Shown piece after piece: positions 18,253 through 30,390 of a DNA stretch of 64,000 bases. The stretch is from Leifsonia sp. Root227 (lineage in GTDB: Bacteria > Actinomycetota > Actinomycetes > Actinomycetales > Microbacteriaceae): assembly GCF_001428745.1 (NCBI RefSeq), contig NZ_LMIO01000004.1, positions 186,001 to 250,000 on the forward strand, in the 5' to 3' direction. The translations under genes and the position numbers were made by a program. Each line of letters begins with the position of its first letter. Within the stretch, counting starts at the first letter, position 1. Below the pieces are notes generated by a model, which was given only the letters and a program-made list of their open reading frames with translations, was not told where the DNA came from and did no database searches.

Positions 18253-18407
18253 GGCCCCACGGTACCTTCCTGCGGCCCCAAGAGCGAATCCACCCACGGG
18301 AAGACCCAGGTCACCAGGGCGGCGAGCACCGCCACCACGAGGACGATCAGGATCAGGACGCGCACCCACCACGGTCCGGGCAGGATGCGCCACAGTGCGC
18401 CGTACAT
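18249..18407 (-). CDS. 52-residue single-pass membrane protein between sortase and pabA
   Basis: The reading frame encodes 52 residues: a short amphipathic start (MYGALWRILPGPWWVR), one strong membrane helix (about residues 15-37, rich in Val, Leu and Ile) and an acidic tail. The ATG lies two bases after the sortase stop and the TGA overlaps the pabA GTG. Such tight spacing on both sides argues that it is a real gene translated within the operon. I recognise no family. A role alongside the sortase is only a guess from position. Confidence 0.7.
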   Translation of the reverse strand: MYGALWRILPGPWWVRVLILIVLVVAVLAALVTWVFPWVDSLLGPQEGTVGP

Positions 18408-18409
18408 CG

Positions 18410-19207
18410 TCACCCTCCGTTGGCCGCTACGGCGGCCGCGATCTCGCTCGGCACCTCGCTGGTCGGTGCGTAGCTCTGGAACACGTTGTATGCGATCAGC
18501 CGCTCTCCCGCGTGGAACGGCGGGTTGCAGGTGGTGATCGTCATGAGTTTGTCGATCGGCGTCGCGTCCGGCTGCCGCGGAACAGGGAGGATCACCCCGA
18601 CGGCGCTCGGCTGGACGTACTCGAAGTTGCGGAACGTGTACGTGTACCAGCCGTCTTTGGTCTGAACGTAGATGCGGTCGCCGATGTGCAGCTTGGACAG
18701 GTCGATGAAGGTGTTCCCCCATCCGCTGTCGTGGCCCGCCACGGCGAAGTTGCCGACTTGGCCCGGCATCGCCGTGCCCTTGTAGTGGCCGACGCCGGCG
18801 TCGTAGCTGTTCAGCACCCGCTCGGTGTCGACCGTCTCGCGGATCGTCCGCTTCCAGTCTGCGCCGAGCCGCGGGATGTAGATGACCGCGAACGGCTGAT
18901 AGTCGGCTGGCTCGGAGAGCACGGGAGGAGGCGCGGGCTGCGTCGGGTCCGCATCCGGTGCCGGCGTCGGAGACGGCGACTTGGTCGCTTCGTCCAGCCA
19001 CTTCTGGCTCTGCTCCTGCGCCGCGCTGGTCTGCGAGCCGGCGAGGACCAGACTGTTCCACCAGATCTGCCAGCCGAGGAACAGCAGGACGAGCACGCCC
19101 GCGGTGATCAGGAGCTCCCCGAGAAGCCCGAAGAAGGTGACCCGGTGGCGTCGACGGACCCGGCCGGTGGGCGCAGCGGGCTGCTGCGGGTCGATCGGGG
19201 CTGTCAT
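18410..19207 (-). CDS. srtE: class E sortase
   Basis: The 265-residue transpeptidase has an N-terminal basic stretch, one membrane helix (about residues 24-47), a Pro-rich linker (78-100) and a sortase domain (105-250). The catalytic triad is visible as His159 (VAGHDSGWG), Cys227 in TITTC and Arg236 (GERLIAY). Class E enzymes of high-GC Gram-positives attach LAxTG-type substrates to peptidoglycan. No clear substrate with an LPxTG/LAxTG tail is encoded in the window. The ATG at 19207 follows GGAGAT-like purines; a 20-residue extension is possible. It heads a three-gene operon with the mini membrane protein and pabA. Confidence 0.9.
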   Translation of the reverse strand: MTAPIDPQQPAAPTGRVRRRHRVTFFGLLGELLITAGVLVLLFLGWQIWWNSLVLAGSQTSAAQEQSQKWLDEATKSPSPTPAPDADPTQPAPPPVLSEPADYQPFAVIYIPRLGADWKRTIRETVDTERVLNSYDAGVGHYKGTAMPGQVGNFAVAGHDSGWGNTFIDLSKLHIGDRIYVQTKDGWYTYTFRNFEYVQPSAVGVILPVPRQPDATPIDKLMTITTCNPPFHAGERLIAYNVFQSYAPTSEVPSEIAAAVAANGG

Positions 19208-19293
19208 ATGTGTGATTCTAGGAGATGTTGGCTGAGTAATGGCCCCGGGCATCCCTCGGACTCGCACAGCCTGTCCCGCTACACTATGGAGCT

Positions 19294-19536
19294 ATGGCAC
19301 GCACCAAGTCGAAGACCAAGCCCGAGCGCACCGTCGCCCAGTCGGGCGAGGACGCCCCCAACCCTGTCTGGTTCAAGCCGGTGATGTTCGGCTTCATGCT
19401 TCTCGGGCTGGTGTGGATCATCGTCTTCTACGTGAGCCAGAACATGTACCCGATCCCTGCACTCGGCGCCTGGAACATCCTCGTCGGCTTCGGCATCGCC
19501 TTCATCGGCTTCCTCATGACCACCCGCTGGCGCTAG
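19294..19536 (+). CDS. crgA: CrgA cell-division membrane protein
   Basis: The 80-residue protein has a charged N-terminus (MARTKSKTKPERT) and two membrane helices (about residues 26-47 and 56-75) separated by a short loop ending in PALGAWN. This is the size and pattern of CrgA. In mycobacteria and Streptomyces CrgA coordinates FtsZ-ring and peptidoglycan synthesis proteins at the septum. It is encoded divergently from the sortase operon and is followed by a strong terminator. A TACACT box at 19279-19284 is a plausible -10, with a CACAGCCTGTC-like upstream region that lacks a clear -35. Confidence 0.92.
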   Translation: MARTKSKTKPERTVAQSGEDAPNPVWFKPVMFGFMLLGLVWIIVFYVSQNMYPIPALGAWNILVGFGIAFIGFLMTTRWR

Positions 19537-19553
19537 CCGGCTTCATATACTCC

Positions 19554-19588
19554 ACCCGGGATCGGCTACGGCCGGTCCCGGGTTTTTT
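19554..19588 (+). terminator. rho-independent terminator after crgA
   Basis: A 14-bp GC-rich stem with one G-U pair (ACCCGGGATCGGC pairing with GCCGGTCCCGGGT) and a short TAC-type loop ends in TTTTTT at 19583-19588. It lies 18 bases after the crgA stop and separates it from the DnaA-box-rich spacer. Confidence 0.9.
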
Positions 19589-19615
19589 CATGCCCGTCCG
19601 GTCATGCCCGCAGAG

Positions 19616-19747
19616 TTATTCACAGGTGTCCTCCACAGTGAGGACAATCACACGGATGTGGTTCTCCCCAGTGTTAATAAGCCTGTGGAGAGTTACACCG
19701 GTGTAATTATCCCCACTGTTAATAAGCCTGTGGATAACTTATCCACG
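19616..19747. other. DnaA-box cluster with duplicated 25-bp element (oriC-like spacer)
   Basis: The crgA-rhomboid spacer holds two perfect TTATNCACA boxes: 19616-19624 on plus and 19729-19737 on minus. One-mismatch boxes lie at 19707-19715 (TTATCCCCA) and 19739-19747 (TTATCCACG), and a weaker one at 19684-19692. A 25-base unit is repeated at 19665-19689 and 19710-19734 with one difference. It contains TGTTAATAA, which also occurs in oriC at 34002-34010. The last two boxes form the palindrome GTGGATAACTTATCCAC. It may be a DnaA titration or reactivation site, or an origin accessory, 14 kb from oriC; the role is inference. Confidence 0.6.
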
Positions 19748-19760
19748 AACTGGGGAGGAA

Positions 19761-20597
19761 TTACAGGAAGCGGATGAGGCTCAGGGCGATGAGCAGCACA
19801 GAGAGCAGGATCAACAGCGGAAGCTGCCAGCGCCGACGCGAGAGGCTGCGCGTCTCGACGTAGACCAGCCCGACGAGCGCTCCGCCGACGAGCCCGCCGA
19901 CGTGGGCCTGCCAGGCGATCCCGAAGCCGGGGATGAAGCCGATCACGAGGTTGATCGCCACGAGGACGAGCAACTGGGTCGCGTTGCCGCCCAGCCGTCG
20001 CTGGATGATGAAGAACGCCCCGAGCATCCCGAAGATGGCACCGGATGCGCCCACCACCGGCTGAAGCGGATTGGCGATCAGCAGCACGCCCACCGACCCG
20101 GCGAACCCGCTGATCAGGAAGAGTGCTGCGAACCTGGCACGGCCGAGCATCGGCTCCAGCATCATGCCGAAGATCCACAGCGTGTACATGTTGAGCGCGA
20201 TATGCAGGATGCTCGCGTGCGCGAACACGGTCGTCAGCATCCGCCACGGCTCGAACGCCACCGGGGTCGAGTACACCCCGGCGTACTGGATGGCCTGGGT
20301 GACCGCGAGGCCGATCCCAGGGAGCTGCTGCAGCACGAAGACGAACACGCACAGCGCGATGATCGCATAGGTCACCACGGGCGAGCCGCGGCCCGTCGCC
20401 CTGGTTACCCAGGCCGGCTTGGTGCGGGGAGCCTCTGCGCGCTGCTGCGCCATGCACTCCGGGCAGATCACGCCGACGGCGGCCGGGGTCTGGCATTCAG
20501 GGCAGATCGTGCGCCCGCACCGCTGGCAGAGCACGTAGCTCTGCCTGTCCGGGTGACGGTAGCAATAGGTCGCCCTCGCGTCGACGGGCTGAGACAT
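19761..20597 (-). CDS. rhomboid family intramembrane serine protease with N-terminal zinc-binding region
   Basis: The 278-residue protein begins with a Cys-rich segment (C12, H15, C24, C27, C32, C35, C45, C48) that looks like a B-box-type zinc-binding fold. Six or seven membrane helices follow. The rhomboid motifs are present: HIALN (H132, N136), GASGAIFG with the catalytic Ser185, and AHVGG with the catalytic His232. The enzyme cleaves membrane proteins within or near the bilayer; the substrate is unknown. The ATG at 20597 fits the start of the zinc region. It lies 23 bases after ppiA and is probably co-transcribed with it. Confidence 0.92.
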   Translation of the reverse strand: MSQPVDARATYCYRHPDRQSYVLCQRCGRTICPECQTPAAVGVICPECMAQQRAEAPRTKPAWVTRATGRGSPVVTYAIIALCVFVFVLQQLPGIGLAVTQAIQYAGVYSTPVAFEPWRMLTTVFAHASILHIALNMYTLWIFGMMLEPMLGRARFAALFLISGFAGSVGVLLIANPLQPVVGASGAIFGMLGAFFIIQRRLGGNATQLLVLVAINLVIGFIPGFGIAWQAHVGGLVGGALVGLVYVETRSLSRRRWQLPLLILLSVLLIALSLIRFL

Positions 20598-20620
20598 CGT
20601 TCGACCCGCCCCCGCCGCTG

Positions 20621-21160
20621 CTAGACCTGCTCGACGGTGACCGACTCGATGACCACGTCGTCGAGCGGCCGGTCGCGCGCATCCGTCGGCAGCTCGGCGA
20701 GCTTGTCGACGACCTTGCGGGACGCCTCGTCTTCGACAGCGCCGAAGATGGAGTGCTTGCCCTGCAGCCACGTGGTGGGCGCGACCGTGATGAAGAACTG
20801 CGAACCGTTGGTGCCGTGACCGCCCTGGATGCCGGCGTTGGCCATCGCGAGGATGTACGGCTCGGTGAAGTCGAGCTCCGGGTTGATCTCGTCGTCGAAC
20901 TGGTAGCCCGGTCCGCCGATGCCCTGACCGAGCGGGTCTCCGCCCTGGATCATGAAGCCGGGGATGATGCGGTGGAAGACCACGCCGTCGTACAGCGGGT
21001 CGGTGCTCTTGGCGCCCGTCGAGGGGTGCGTCCACTCGATCTCACCGGTCGCCAGGCCGACGAAGTTCCTGACCGTCTTCGGTGCGTGATTGCCGAAGAG
21101 GTTGACCTTGATGTCCCCGTAGTTAGTGTGGAGGGTGGCGACAGCGGTGTGCTTAGACAT
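20621..21160 (-). CDS. ppiA: cyclophilin-type peptidyl-prolyl cis-trans isomerase
   Basis: The 179-residue cyclophilin catalyses proline isomerisation during protein folding. Family residues are visible: VVFHRIIPGFMIQGGDP with the catalytic Arg, NGSQFFIT and KHSIFGAV. No signal peptide is present, so it acts in the cytoplasm. The ATG at 21160 precedes SKHTAVATLHT; a longer frame upstream looks non-coding. The position near crgA and gyrA matches mycobacterial ppiA. The rhomboid gene follows on the same strand. Confidence 0.94.
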   Translation of the reverse strand: MSKHTAVATLHTNYGDIKVNLFGNHAPKTVRNFVGLATGEIEWTHPSTGAKSTDPLYDGVVFHRIIPGFMIQGGDPLGQGIGGPGYQFDDEINPELDFTEPYILAMANAGIQGGHGTNGSQFFITVAPTTWLQGKHSIFGAVEDEASRKVVDKLAELPTDARDRPLDDVVIESVTVEQV

Positions 21161-21261
21161 GGCACCAATTCTTGCACAGGGGTTCTGGGCTCTCGGGCCA
21201 TCCACAGGCCTTTAGGTGGCAAGATGGAGTGAGTTCGCTACACGACGCAATGGAGGTCCAG

Positions 21262-21804
21262 ATGAACCTGACACGGAAGCGGAAGAAGGAACTCAAGCGC
21301 CTGCGCAGTAGCGCCGAAGAGCTTTGGGGTCAGCAGCAGGATGTGCTGGCGAATGCCAACGCCATCGCGGCGGAGGCTCGCAAGCAGGCTGCCTACTACA
21401 CGCGCGAAGAGATCGCTCCGAAAGTGCGCGACGGGTACGAGCACTACGTGCGCCCCGCCACGCAGACCGCTGGCCGTGTGGCCGGTGCGGCGCGCGAGCG
21501 GCTGGTGAGCGATGTCATCCCCGCGGTCGGCACCGCCGTCGGCACGGCGATGTCCGTCGTCGACCACGCTCGGGATGCGCGTGCGCGCGCCTTCATCGGC
21601 GAGGTCAAGAAGGCGGGCAAGGACGTGTCGAAGAAGGCCAAGGCCGCAACGGACTCGTCCGGCCCCGGTGCGGGAACGGTGATCGCGGTCGTGCTCGGAG
21701 CCATCGCGGCCGTCGGACTGCTCTACGCGGTCTGGCAGACCTTCCGCGCAGACGACGAGCTCTGGGTGGCAGACGAGGAGCCGACGGCTCCCGCCGCCGA
21801 GTAG
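21262..21804 (+). CDS. membrane-associated coiled-coil protein, unknown function
   Basis: The 180-residue protein begins with a very basic stretch (MNLTRKRKKELKRLR), then a long Ala/Glu/Arg-rich helical region (about 15-125). One membrane helix follows near residues 137-158 (GTVIAVVLGAIAAVGLLYAVW), then an acidic Asp/Glu tail. The overall shape is a soluble helical domain tethered at the C-terminus. I do not recognise a named family, although similar proteins occur near ppiA in related actinobacteria. The ATG at 21262 has GGAGGT at 21251-21256 just upstream, which decides against the ATG at 21250. A strong terminator follows. Confidence 0.8.
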   Translation: MNLTRKRKKELKRLRSSAEELWGQQQDVLANANAIAAEARKQAAYYTREEIAPKVRDGYEHYVRPATQTAGRVAGAARERLVSDVIPAVGTAVGTAMSVVDHARDARARAFIGEVKKAGKDVSKKAKAATDSSGPGAGTVIAVVLGAIAAVGLLYAVWQTFRADDELWVADEEPTAPAAE

Positions 21805-21815
21805 CAGCGACTTCG

Positions 21816-21848
21816 AAAGGGGTGGTGCCGGAGGGCACCACCCCTTTT
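21816..21848 (+). terminator. rho-independent terminator
   Basis: A perfect 14-bp stem (AAAGGGGTGGTGCC at 21816-21829 with its complement at 21834-21847) and a 4-base loop end in TTTT. It lies 11 bases after the coiled-coil protein gene. Confidence 0.88.
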
Positions 21849-21953
21849 GCGTGCCCAGGTGCCCCGCTCGCCCGCACCCCTGGTGCCTGCCTCAGGGTCG
21901 ATTGGGGGGATTCCCCGATACCGGGCGCACGACCACACGACCAGACTCGAAGC

Positions 21954-22148
21954 ATGAACACTCTCTACCGTCCCACCTCCGGCCGCGTGCTCGGCGGAGT
22001 CTGCGCGGGTCTCGCCCAGCGGTTCGGCTGGAGCGCGACGACCGTGCGGGTCCTGTTCCTGCTGTCCTGCCTGCTGCCAGGCCCTCAGTTCATCGCGTAC
22101 GTCGCGATGTGGATCATCGTTCCGTCCGAGGAGCCGCGGCGCGCCTGA
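21954..22148 (+). CDS. PspC domain-containing small membrane protein
   Basis: The 64-residue protein is a minimal PspC domain: LYRPTSGRVLGGVCAGLAQRFGW, then a membrane helix (about residues 33-55). PspC proteins take part in envelope stress responses. A PspC domain this short, without the PspA/PspB system or a histidine kinase domain, is common in actinobacteria and of unclear role. The ATG at 21954 is the only start near the domain edge. Its stop directly abuts the stop of the convergent NUDIX gene. Confidence 0.85.
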   Translation: MNTLYRPTSGRVLGGVCAGLAQRFGWSATTVRVLFLLSCLLPGPQFIAYVAMWIIVPSEEPRRA

Positions 22149-22565
22149 TTACGCCAGCCCGGCCATCCCGAGCGCCACGTTGACCAGCTCGACCCTGCGC
22201 GACGGGATGCTGTGCAGCGGGAACCAGCGCGCCTCGTCCGTCGTTCCGTCGAGCTCGTTCGTGAGCGTGCCGCCCACCACGGATGCGCGGTATACGATCC
22301 GGAGCGCGTGCAGCGGCCCGGCGTCCTCGACGAAGCGCGCCTCGGCCGGCACGATGTGCGAGTCGATGCCGAGCAGGTCTCCGGCGACCGCCTCGTAGCC
22401 GGTCTCCTCCGCGATCTCGCGGACCACCGCATCCACAGGATCTTCGCCTGGGTCGATGCCGCCGCCTGGCAGCGTCCATCCGGAGCGGCCGCCCTCGTTC
22501 CAGTGCGCGAGCAGTATCCGGTCATTGTCGACGATGACCCCGTAGGCGGCGACCCGAATGTCCAT
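22149..22565 (-). CDS. NUDIX hydrolase
   Basis: The 138-residue protein has the NUDIX box GGGIDPGEDPVDAVVREIAEETG at about residues 34-56, with all conserved Gly, Glu and Arg residues. It hydrolyses a nucleoside diphosphate linked to another group; the substrate cannot be read from sequence. It is divergent from the DNA glycosylase gene with a 47-base spacer. A shared role in handling oxidised nucleotides or bases is possible but only inferred. The ATG at 22565 starts exactly at the fold's first strand. Confidence 0.9.
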   Translation of the reverse strand: MDIRVAAYGVIVDNDRILLAHWNEGGRSGWTLPGGGIDPGEDPVDAVVREIAEETGYEAVAGDLLGIDSHIVPAEARFVEDAGPLHALRIVYRASVVGGTLTNELDGTTDEARWFPLHSIPSRRVELVNVALGMAGLA

Positions 22566-22612
22566 GCCGCCACCATACTGCGGTTGTCGGTCGCACGCGG
22601 CAGACTGGAGGG

Positions 22613-23476
22613 GTGCCTGAACTTCCGGAAGTCACGGCTCTTGCGGCCGACCTCGACGCGCGCCTGCGCGGCCGGGTCATCGACACGCTCAGCATCGTCG
22701 CCTTCGCCGCGCTCAAGACCTTCGATCCCCCGGTGTCCGCGGTCACCGGCACGACCATCGCCGGGGTGACGCGGCACGGCAAATTCCTCGACATCGCAGC
22801 AGGCGACCTGCACATCGTCATCCACCTGGCGCGGGCGGGGTGGATCCGCTGGCGCGACGCTCCTCCCCCTCCGCCGACAGGACGGCCTGGCAAGGGGCCC
22901 CTCGCCGCGCGCCTCGTCCTCGACGACGGCTCCGGGCTCGACATCACGGAGGCAGGGACGAAGAAGAGCCTGTCCATCTCCGTGGTGCACGCCGCATCGG
23001 ATGTCCCCGGCGTCGCCAGACTCGGGCCGGACCCTCTCTCCCCCGCTTTCACCGAGGAGGCGTTCGCGCGCATCCTCGGTGACGCGGGCCGCGCGCAGAT
23101 CAAGGGCGTGCTGCGCAACCAGTCGATCATCGCCGGCATCGGCAACGCGTACTCGGACGAGATCCTGCACACGGCCAAGATGTCTCCGTTCAAGCCGGCG
23201 TCGATGACGCCGGAGGAGGTCGCCAGACTCTACGCGGCCATGCAATCGACGCTCCGGGACGCGCTCGCCCGCGCCGACGGACTGGCCGCCTCCGAGCTCA
23301 AGGGCGAAAAGAAGCTCGGGATGCAGGTGCACGGCCGCACGGGGCAGCCGTGCCCGGTCTGCGGCGACACCGTGCGTCAGGTGATCTTCGCCGACTCGAC
23401 GCTGCAGTACTGCCCCACCTGCCAGACCGGAGGCAAGCCGCTCGCCGACCGCGTGCTGTCTCGGCTGCTCAAGTAG
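22613..23476 (+). CDS. Fpg/Nei family DNA glycosylase (base excision repair)
   Basis: The 287-residue protein has the catalytic N-terminus PELPE (Pro2 nucleophile, Glu3 after Met removal), a conserved Lys57 in RHGKFLD and the helix-two-turn-helix region (about residues 165-215, KGVLRNQSIIAGIGNAYSDEIL). A C-terminal zinc finger has two CxxC pairs (CPVC and CPTC, near 246-270). It removes oxidised bases and cleaves the abasic site. Proteins of this size in actinobacteria are often closer to Nei-like or to a plant-type Fpg branch, so I give no gene symbol. The start is GTG at 22613 with GGAGG immediately upstream. Confidence 0.92.
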   Translation: MPELPEVTALAADLDARLRGRVIDTLSIVAFAALKTFDPPVSAVTGTTIAGVTRHGKFLDIAAGDLHIVIHLARAGWIRWRDAPPPPPTGRPGKGPLAARLVLDDGSGLDITEAGTKKSLSISVVHAASDVPGVARLGPDPLSPAFTEEAFARILGDAGRAQIKGVLRNQSIIAGIGNAYSDEILHTAKMSPFKPASMTPEEVARLYAAMQSTLRDALARADGLAASELKGEKKLGMQVHGRTGQPCPVCGDTVRQVIFADSTLQYCPTCQTGGKPLADRVLSRLLK

Positions 23477-23485
23477 CACGGGCGG

Positions 23486-23926
23486 TCAGCAGTCGCAGGT
23501 GATCGCATCCACGTGCACGGGCGCGGTCAGCTCGTCCGTGCCGCGTTCGACAGGCCCGTTGTCGTTCTCGATGCCGAGGCCCTCGCGTGCCCAGTACTCG
23601 AAGCCGCCGATCATCTCTTTGACCGGGTAACCGAGCAGGCTGAACTGCAACGCCGCCCGCGTGGAGCCGTTGCAGCCGGGACCCCAGCAGTAGACGACCA
23701 CGGGCATCCCCTCCGGGATGAGCGCTGCGACCCGCTCTCCGATCTGCGCGGTGGGCAGGTGGATGGCACCGGGGATACGCGCCTGAGCCCAGGCCGCATC
23801 TCCGCGCGAGTCCACCAGAACGAACGGCTCCCCCGCCTCCCGAGCCGCCCGGACGTCGGAAGGGTCGGTCTCGAACTCGAGCTTGCTGGCGAAGTGGCGG
23901 GCTGCTTCTGCGGCTGTGATGGTCAT
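23486..23926 (-). CDS. rhodanese-like domain protein
   Basis: The 146-residue protein is one rhodanese domain: VLVDSRGDAAWAQARIPGAIHLP, then the active-site loop VYCWGPGCNGST with Cys at about residue 79 and a second Cys five residues later. It is expected to carry persulfide sulfur or act as a redox-linked phosphatase-like protein. The C-terminus ends in TCDC, giving two more cysteines. The ATG at 23926 is preferred over a GTG two codons upstream. It is divergent from an Lrp-type regulator gene with a 92-base spacer, so it may be that regulator's target. Confidence 0.88.
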   Translation of the reverse strand: MTITAAEAARHFASKLEFETDPSDVRAAREAGEPFVLVDSRGDAAWAQARIPGAIHLPTAQIGERVAALIPEGMPVVVYCWGPGCNGSTRAALQFSLLGYPVKEMIGGFEYWAREGLGIENDNGPVERGTDELTAPVHVDAITCDC

Positions 23927-24018
23927 GACCACAGATTAGGGATGCGCGCGGTCGGTTTGAAGAGACGTTCACCGGCATTCGACACCAAACGCCGTCGATC
24001 CGATGGCAGAATCGGCGC

Positions 24019-24483
24019 ATGACCGCGAATCCGCCATACATGACCGATTCGGTCGACGACGCCCTGCTCGCCGAGCTGCAGCGGGACGGCCGCCAGTCGA
24101 TCGCCGAACTCGCCAGACGCGTCCACATGTCGAACTCCGCGGTCGCCGAGCGCGTGCGCCGTCTGGAAGAGGCGGGCGTGATCGGCGGCTACCGGGCCGT
24201 GGTGGACCCTGAGCGCCTCGGCTACGGGATCCTCGCGTTCCTGCGCCTGCGCTACCCGAGCAGTGTCTACACGCCGCTTCACGAGCTGCTGGCGGAGACG
24301 CCGGAGGTGGTGGAGGCGCACCACGTCACCGGAGACGACTGCTTCATCCTGAAGGTGGTGGCAACGTCGATGCGACACCTGGAGCAGATCAGCGGCACGA
24401 TCGGAACCCTGGGCAGCGTCACGACGAGCGTCTCGTATTCGAGCCCGTTCCCGACGAGGGCGATCGTGCCGCCGGAGAGGTAG
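24019..24483 (+). CDS. Lrp/AsnC family transcriptional regulator
   Basis: The 154-residue protein has an N-terminal winged helix-turn-helix (about residues 10-60: DDALLAELQRDGRQSIAELARRV, then SNSAVAERVRRLEEAGVI) and a C-terminal RAM ligand-binding domain (about 68-145). Members respond to amino acids and often control a divergent gene plus themselves, here possibly the rhodanese gene. The ATG at 24019 is preferred. A second ATG at 24040 would start just before the helix-turn-helix. Confidence 0.92.
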   Translation: MTANPPYMTDSVDDALLAELQRDGRQSIAELARRVHMSNSAVAERVRRLEEAGVIGGYRAVVDPERLGYGILAFLRLRYPSSVYTPLHELLAETPEVVEAHHVTGDDCFILKVVATSMRHLEQISGTIGTLGSVTTSVSYSSPFPTRAIVPPER

Positions 24484-24530
24484 CCGCGTGAGAGGTGCCG
24501 GCTCGAAGAATGCCGACGTGAGAAGAACTG

Positions 24531-24603
24531 TGGAGCCTAGGAGATTCGAACTCCTGACATCCTGCTTGCAAAGCAGGCGCTCTACCAACTGAGCTAAGGC
24601 CCC
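24531..24603 (-). tRNA. tRNA-Ala (anticodon TGC)
   Basis: The 73-base cloverleaf has acceptor arms GGGGCCT and AGGCTCC with discriminator A, a D arm GCTCAGTTGGTAGAGC, an anticodon loop TTTGCAA (anticodon TGC, Ala) and a T arm GGAGTTCGAATCTCC. CCA is not encoded. It lies 44 bases downstream of tRNA-Ile and is probably transcribed with it. Confidence 0.96.
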
Positions 24604-24647
24604 GGAGGGGCTGTGATCCGAGAAGAAACCTGACTCTCAAAACACAG

Positions 24648-24724
24648 TGGTGGGGATACGAGGACTTGAACCTCGGACCTCTTCGTTATCAGCGAAGCGC
24701 TCTAACCGCCTGAGCTATATCCCC
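24648..24724 (-). tRNA. tRNA-Ile (anticodon GAT), CCA encoded
   Basis: The cloverleaf has acceptor arms GGGGATA and TATCCCC with discriminator A. The D arm is GCTCAGGCGGTTAGAGC and the anticodon loop CTGATAA gives anticodon GAT (Ile). The T arm is CGAGGTTCAAGTCCTCG. The 3' CCA is encoded at 24648-24650. The gyrA-tRNA-Ile-tRNA-Ala order is a common actinobacterial arrangement. Confidence 0.96.
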
Positions 24725-24804
24725 GATTGGGCAGATTAGAGACTACCTGATCTGCCCGTCCAATGCGAAATCGGCGGGGTGCCGAACCGCACGGGATGGT
24801 CGTT

Positions 24805-25207
24805 CTAGTTGTTGGTGAAGCCGACGAGCAGGCCGCCGGTGATCTTCACGGAAAGGTTGTACAGGAGGGCGAAGACGGCGCCGAGCGCCGTGATCACGAT
24901 GATGTCGAGGATGCCGACGACGAGCGAGAAGCCCATCACCTGACCGAGGCCGAGAATCGACTTGAGGTCGCTTCCCCCCGCGCCGGAGATGTCCTTGAAC
25001 AGGCTGTTGACCTGGTCGAAGATGCCCGTGCGGTCCAGCACGGTCCACACCAGGAACGTTCCGACGATCGCGATGATCGCCAGGCAGATCCCGGCGAGGA
25101 ACGACAGCTTCACGGTCGACCAGAAGTCGATGTACACCAGTTTGAGACGTACCTGCTTGGCGGATCCAGGTCTCCGGGACGATTTCTTGGCGAGCTTTTC
25201 GGCGACA

Positions 25208-25218
<11 letters not shown>
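24805..25218 (-). CDS. DUF3566 domain-containing membrane protein
   Basis: The 137-residue protein has a basic cytoplasmic N-terminus (about 20 residues), a first membrane helix near residues 37-62, a loop and a second helix near 95-122. The [21 protein letters not shown] entry is characteristic of DUF3566. The gene sits directly downstream of gyrA and overlaps its end by 11 bases, as in most actinobacteria. The mycobacterial relative next to gyrA is a membrane protein of uncertain role. Translational coupling to gyrase is likely from the overlap. Confidence 0.9.
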
Positions 25219-29756
<4,538 letters not shown>

Positions 29757-29874
29757 TTAGGCTCCTGACCGCACTCAGTAGTGACCTATTCATTCTACCA
29801 AGCGCAGGAAGCCTCGCGGGGCGAAAACGCCCGTCTGACGCGTTGTTTTCCCTCGATTGACCTCTTTTGTGCAC

Positions 29875-30390
29875 TCAACCGTAAGTATCGCGCGGGCCAC
29901 GCCCTGGAATCGACCTGGGGCCTCTTTTCCAGGAGGGGGCGTCTGGGCCTTGAAAACGGATCGACTGGATGTCCGCATCGGGGAATCGCTCCGCGATCCT
30001 GGCGAGGAGGTCGGAGCGCATGATCCTGAGCTGTGTCGCCCAGGCCGTCGACTCGCACCGGACGGTGAGCACGCCATCGGTGATGCCCTCCGGAATCGCG
30101 TGCTTCGCCGTCTCCTCCCCTGCCAGTTCGAGCCATCCGGCGAGCAGGTCGGACTGGGCGAGGGATGACGTCCAGCCGAGCTGGACCGCGAGAGCGTCGA
30201 CCACGTCGCCGAGCCCGCGCGGGTCGCGTCCCTTGCCGAACGGCTGGCTCGCCGATGGATCCGCGTCCTTCTTCTTGATCCTGCGGCTGCGGCTGGTCGG
30301 CGCTCCGCCGAAGAGTTCGCGCATCCGGAGGTAGGTGGCGGAGGCATCACTGAGCGGCGCTGCGTCGATGGATGCTTTCTGATCAGCCAT
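29875..30390 (-). CDS. dciA: DciA-like DUF721 protein (helicase-loading factor)
   Basis: The 171-residue protein contains a DUF721 domain (about residues 55-150: GLGDVVDALAVQLGW, then GVLTVRCESTAWATQLRIMRSDLLARI). DciA proteins interact with the replicative helicase DnaB and support its loading in the many bacteria without DnaC or DnaI. The N-terminal 50 residues are basic and probably disordered. The ATG overlaps the recF stop by eight bases, so the two are coupled. Its place between recF and gyrB is conserved in actinobacteria. Confidence 0.9.
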   Translation of the reverse strand: MADQKASIDAAPLSDASATYLRMRELFGGAPTSRSRRIKKKDADPSASQPFGKGRDPRGLGDVVDALAVQLGWTSSLAQSDLLAGWLELAGEETAKHAIPEGITDGVLTVRCESTAWATQLRIMRSDLLARIAERFPDADIQSIRFQGPDAPSWKRGPRSIPGRGPRDTYG

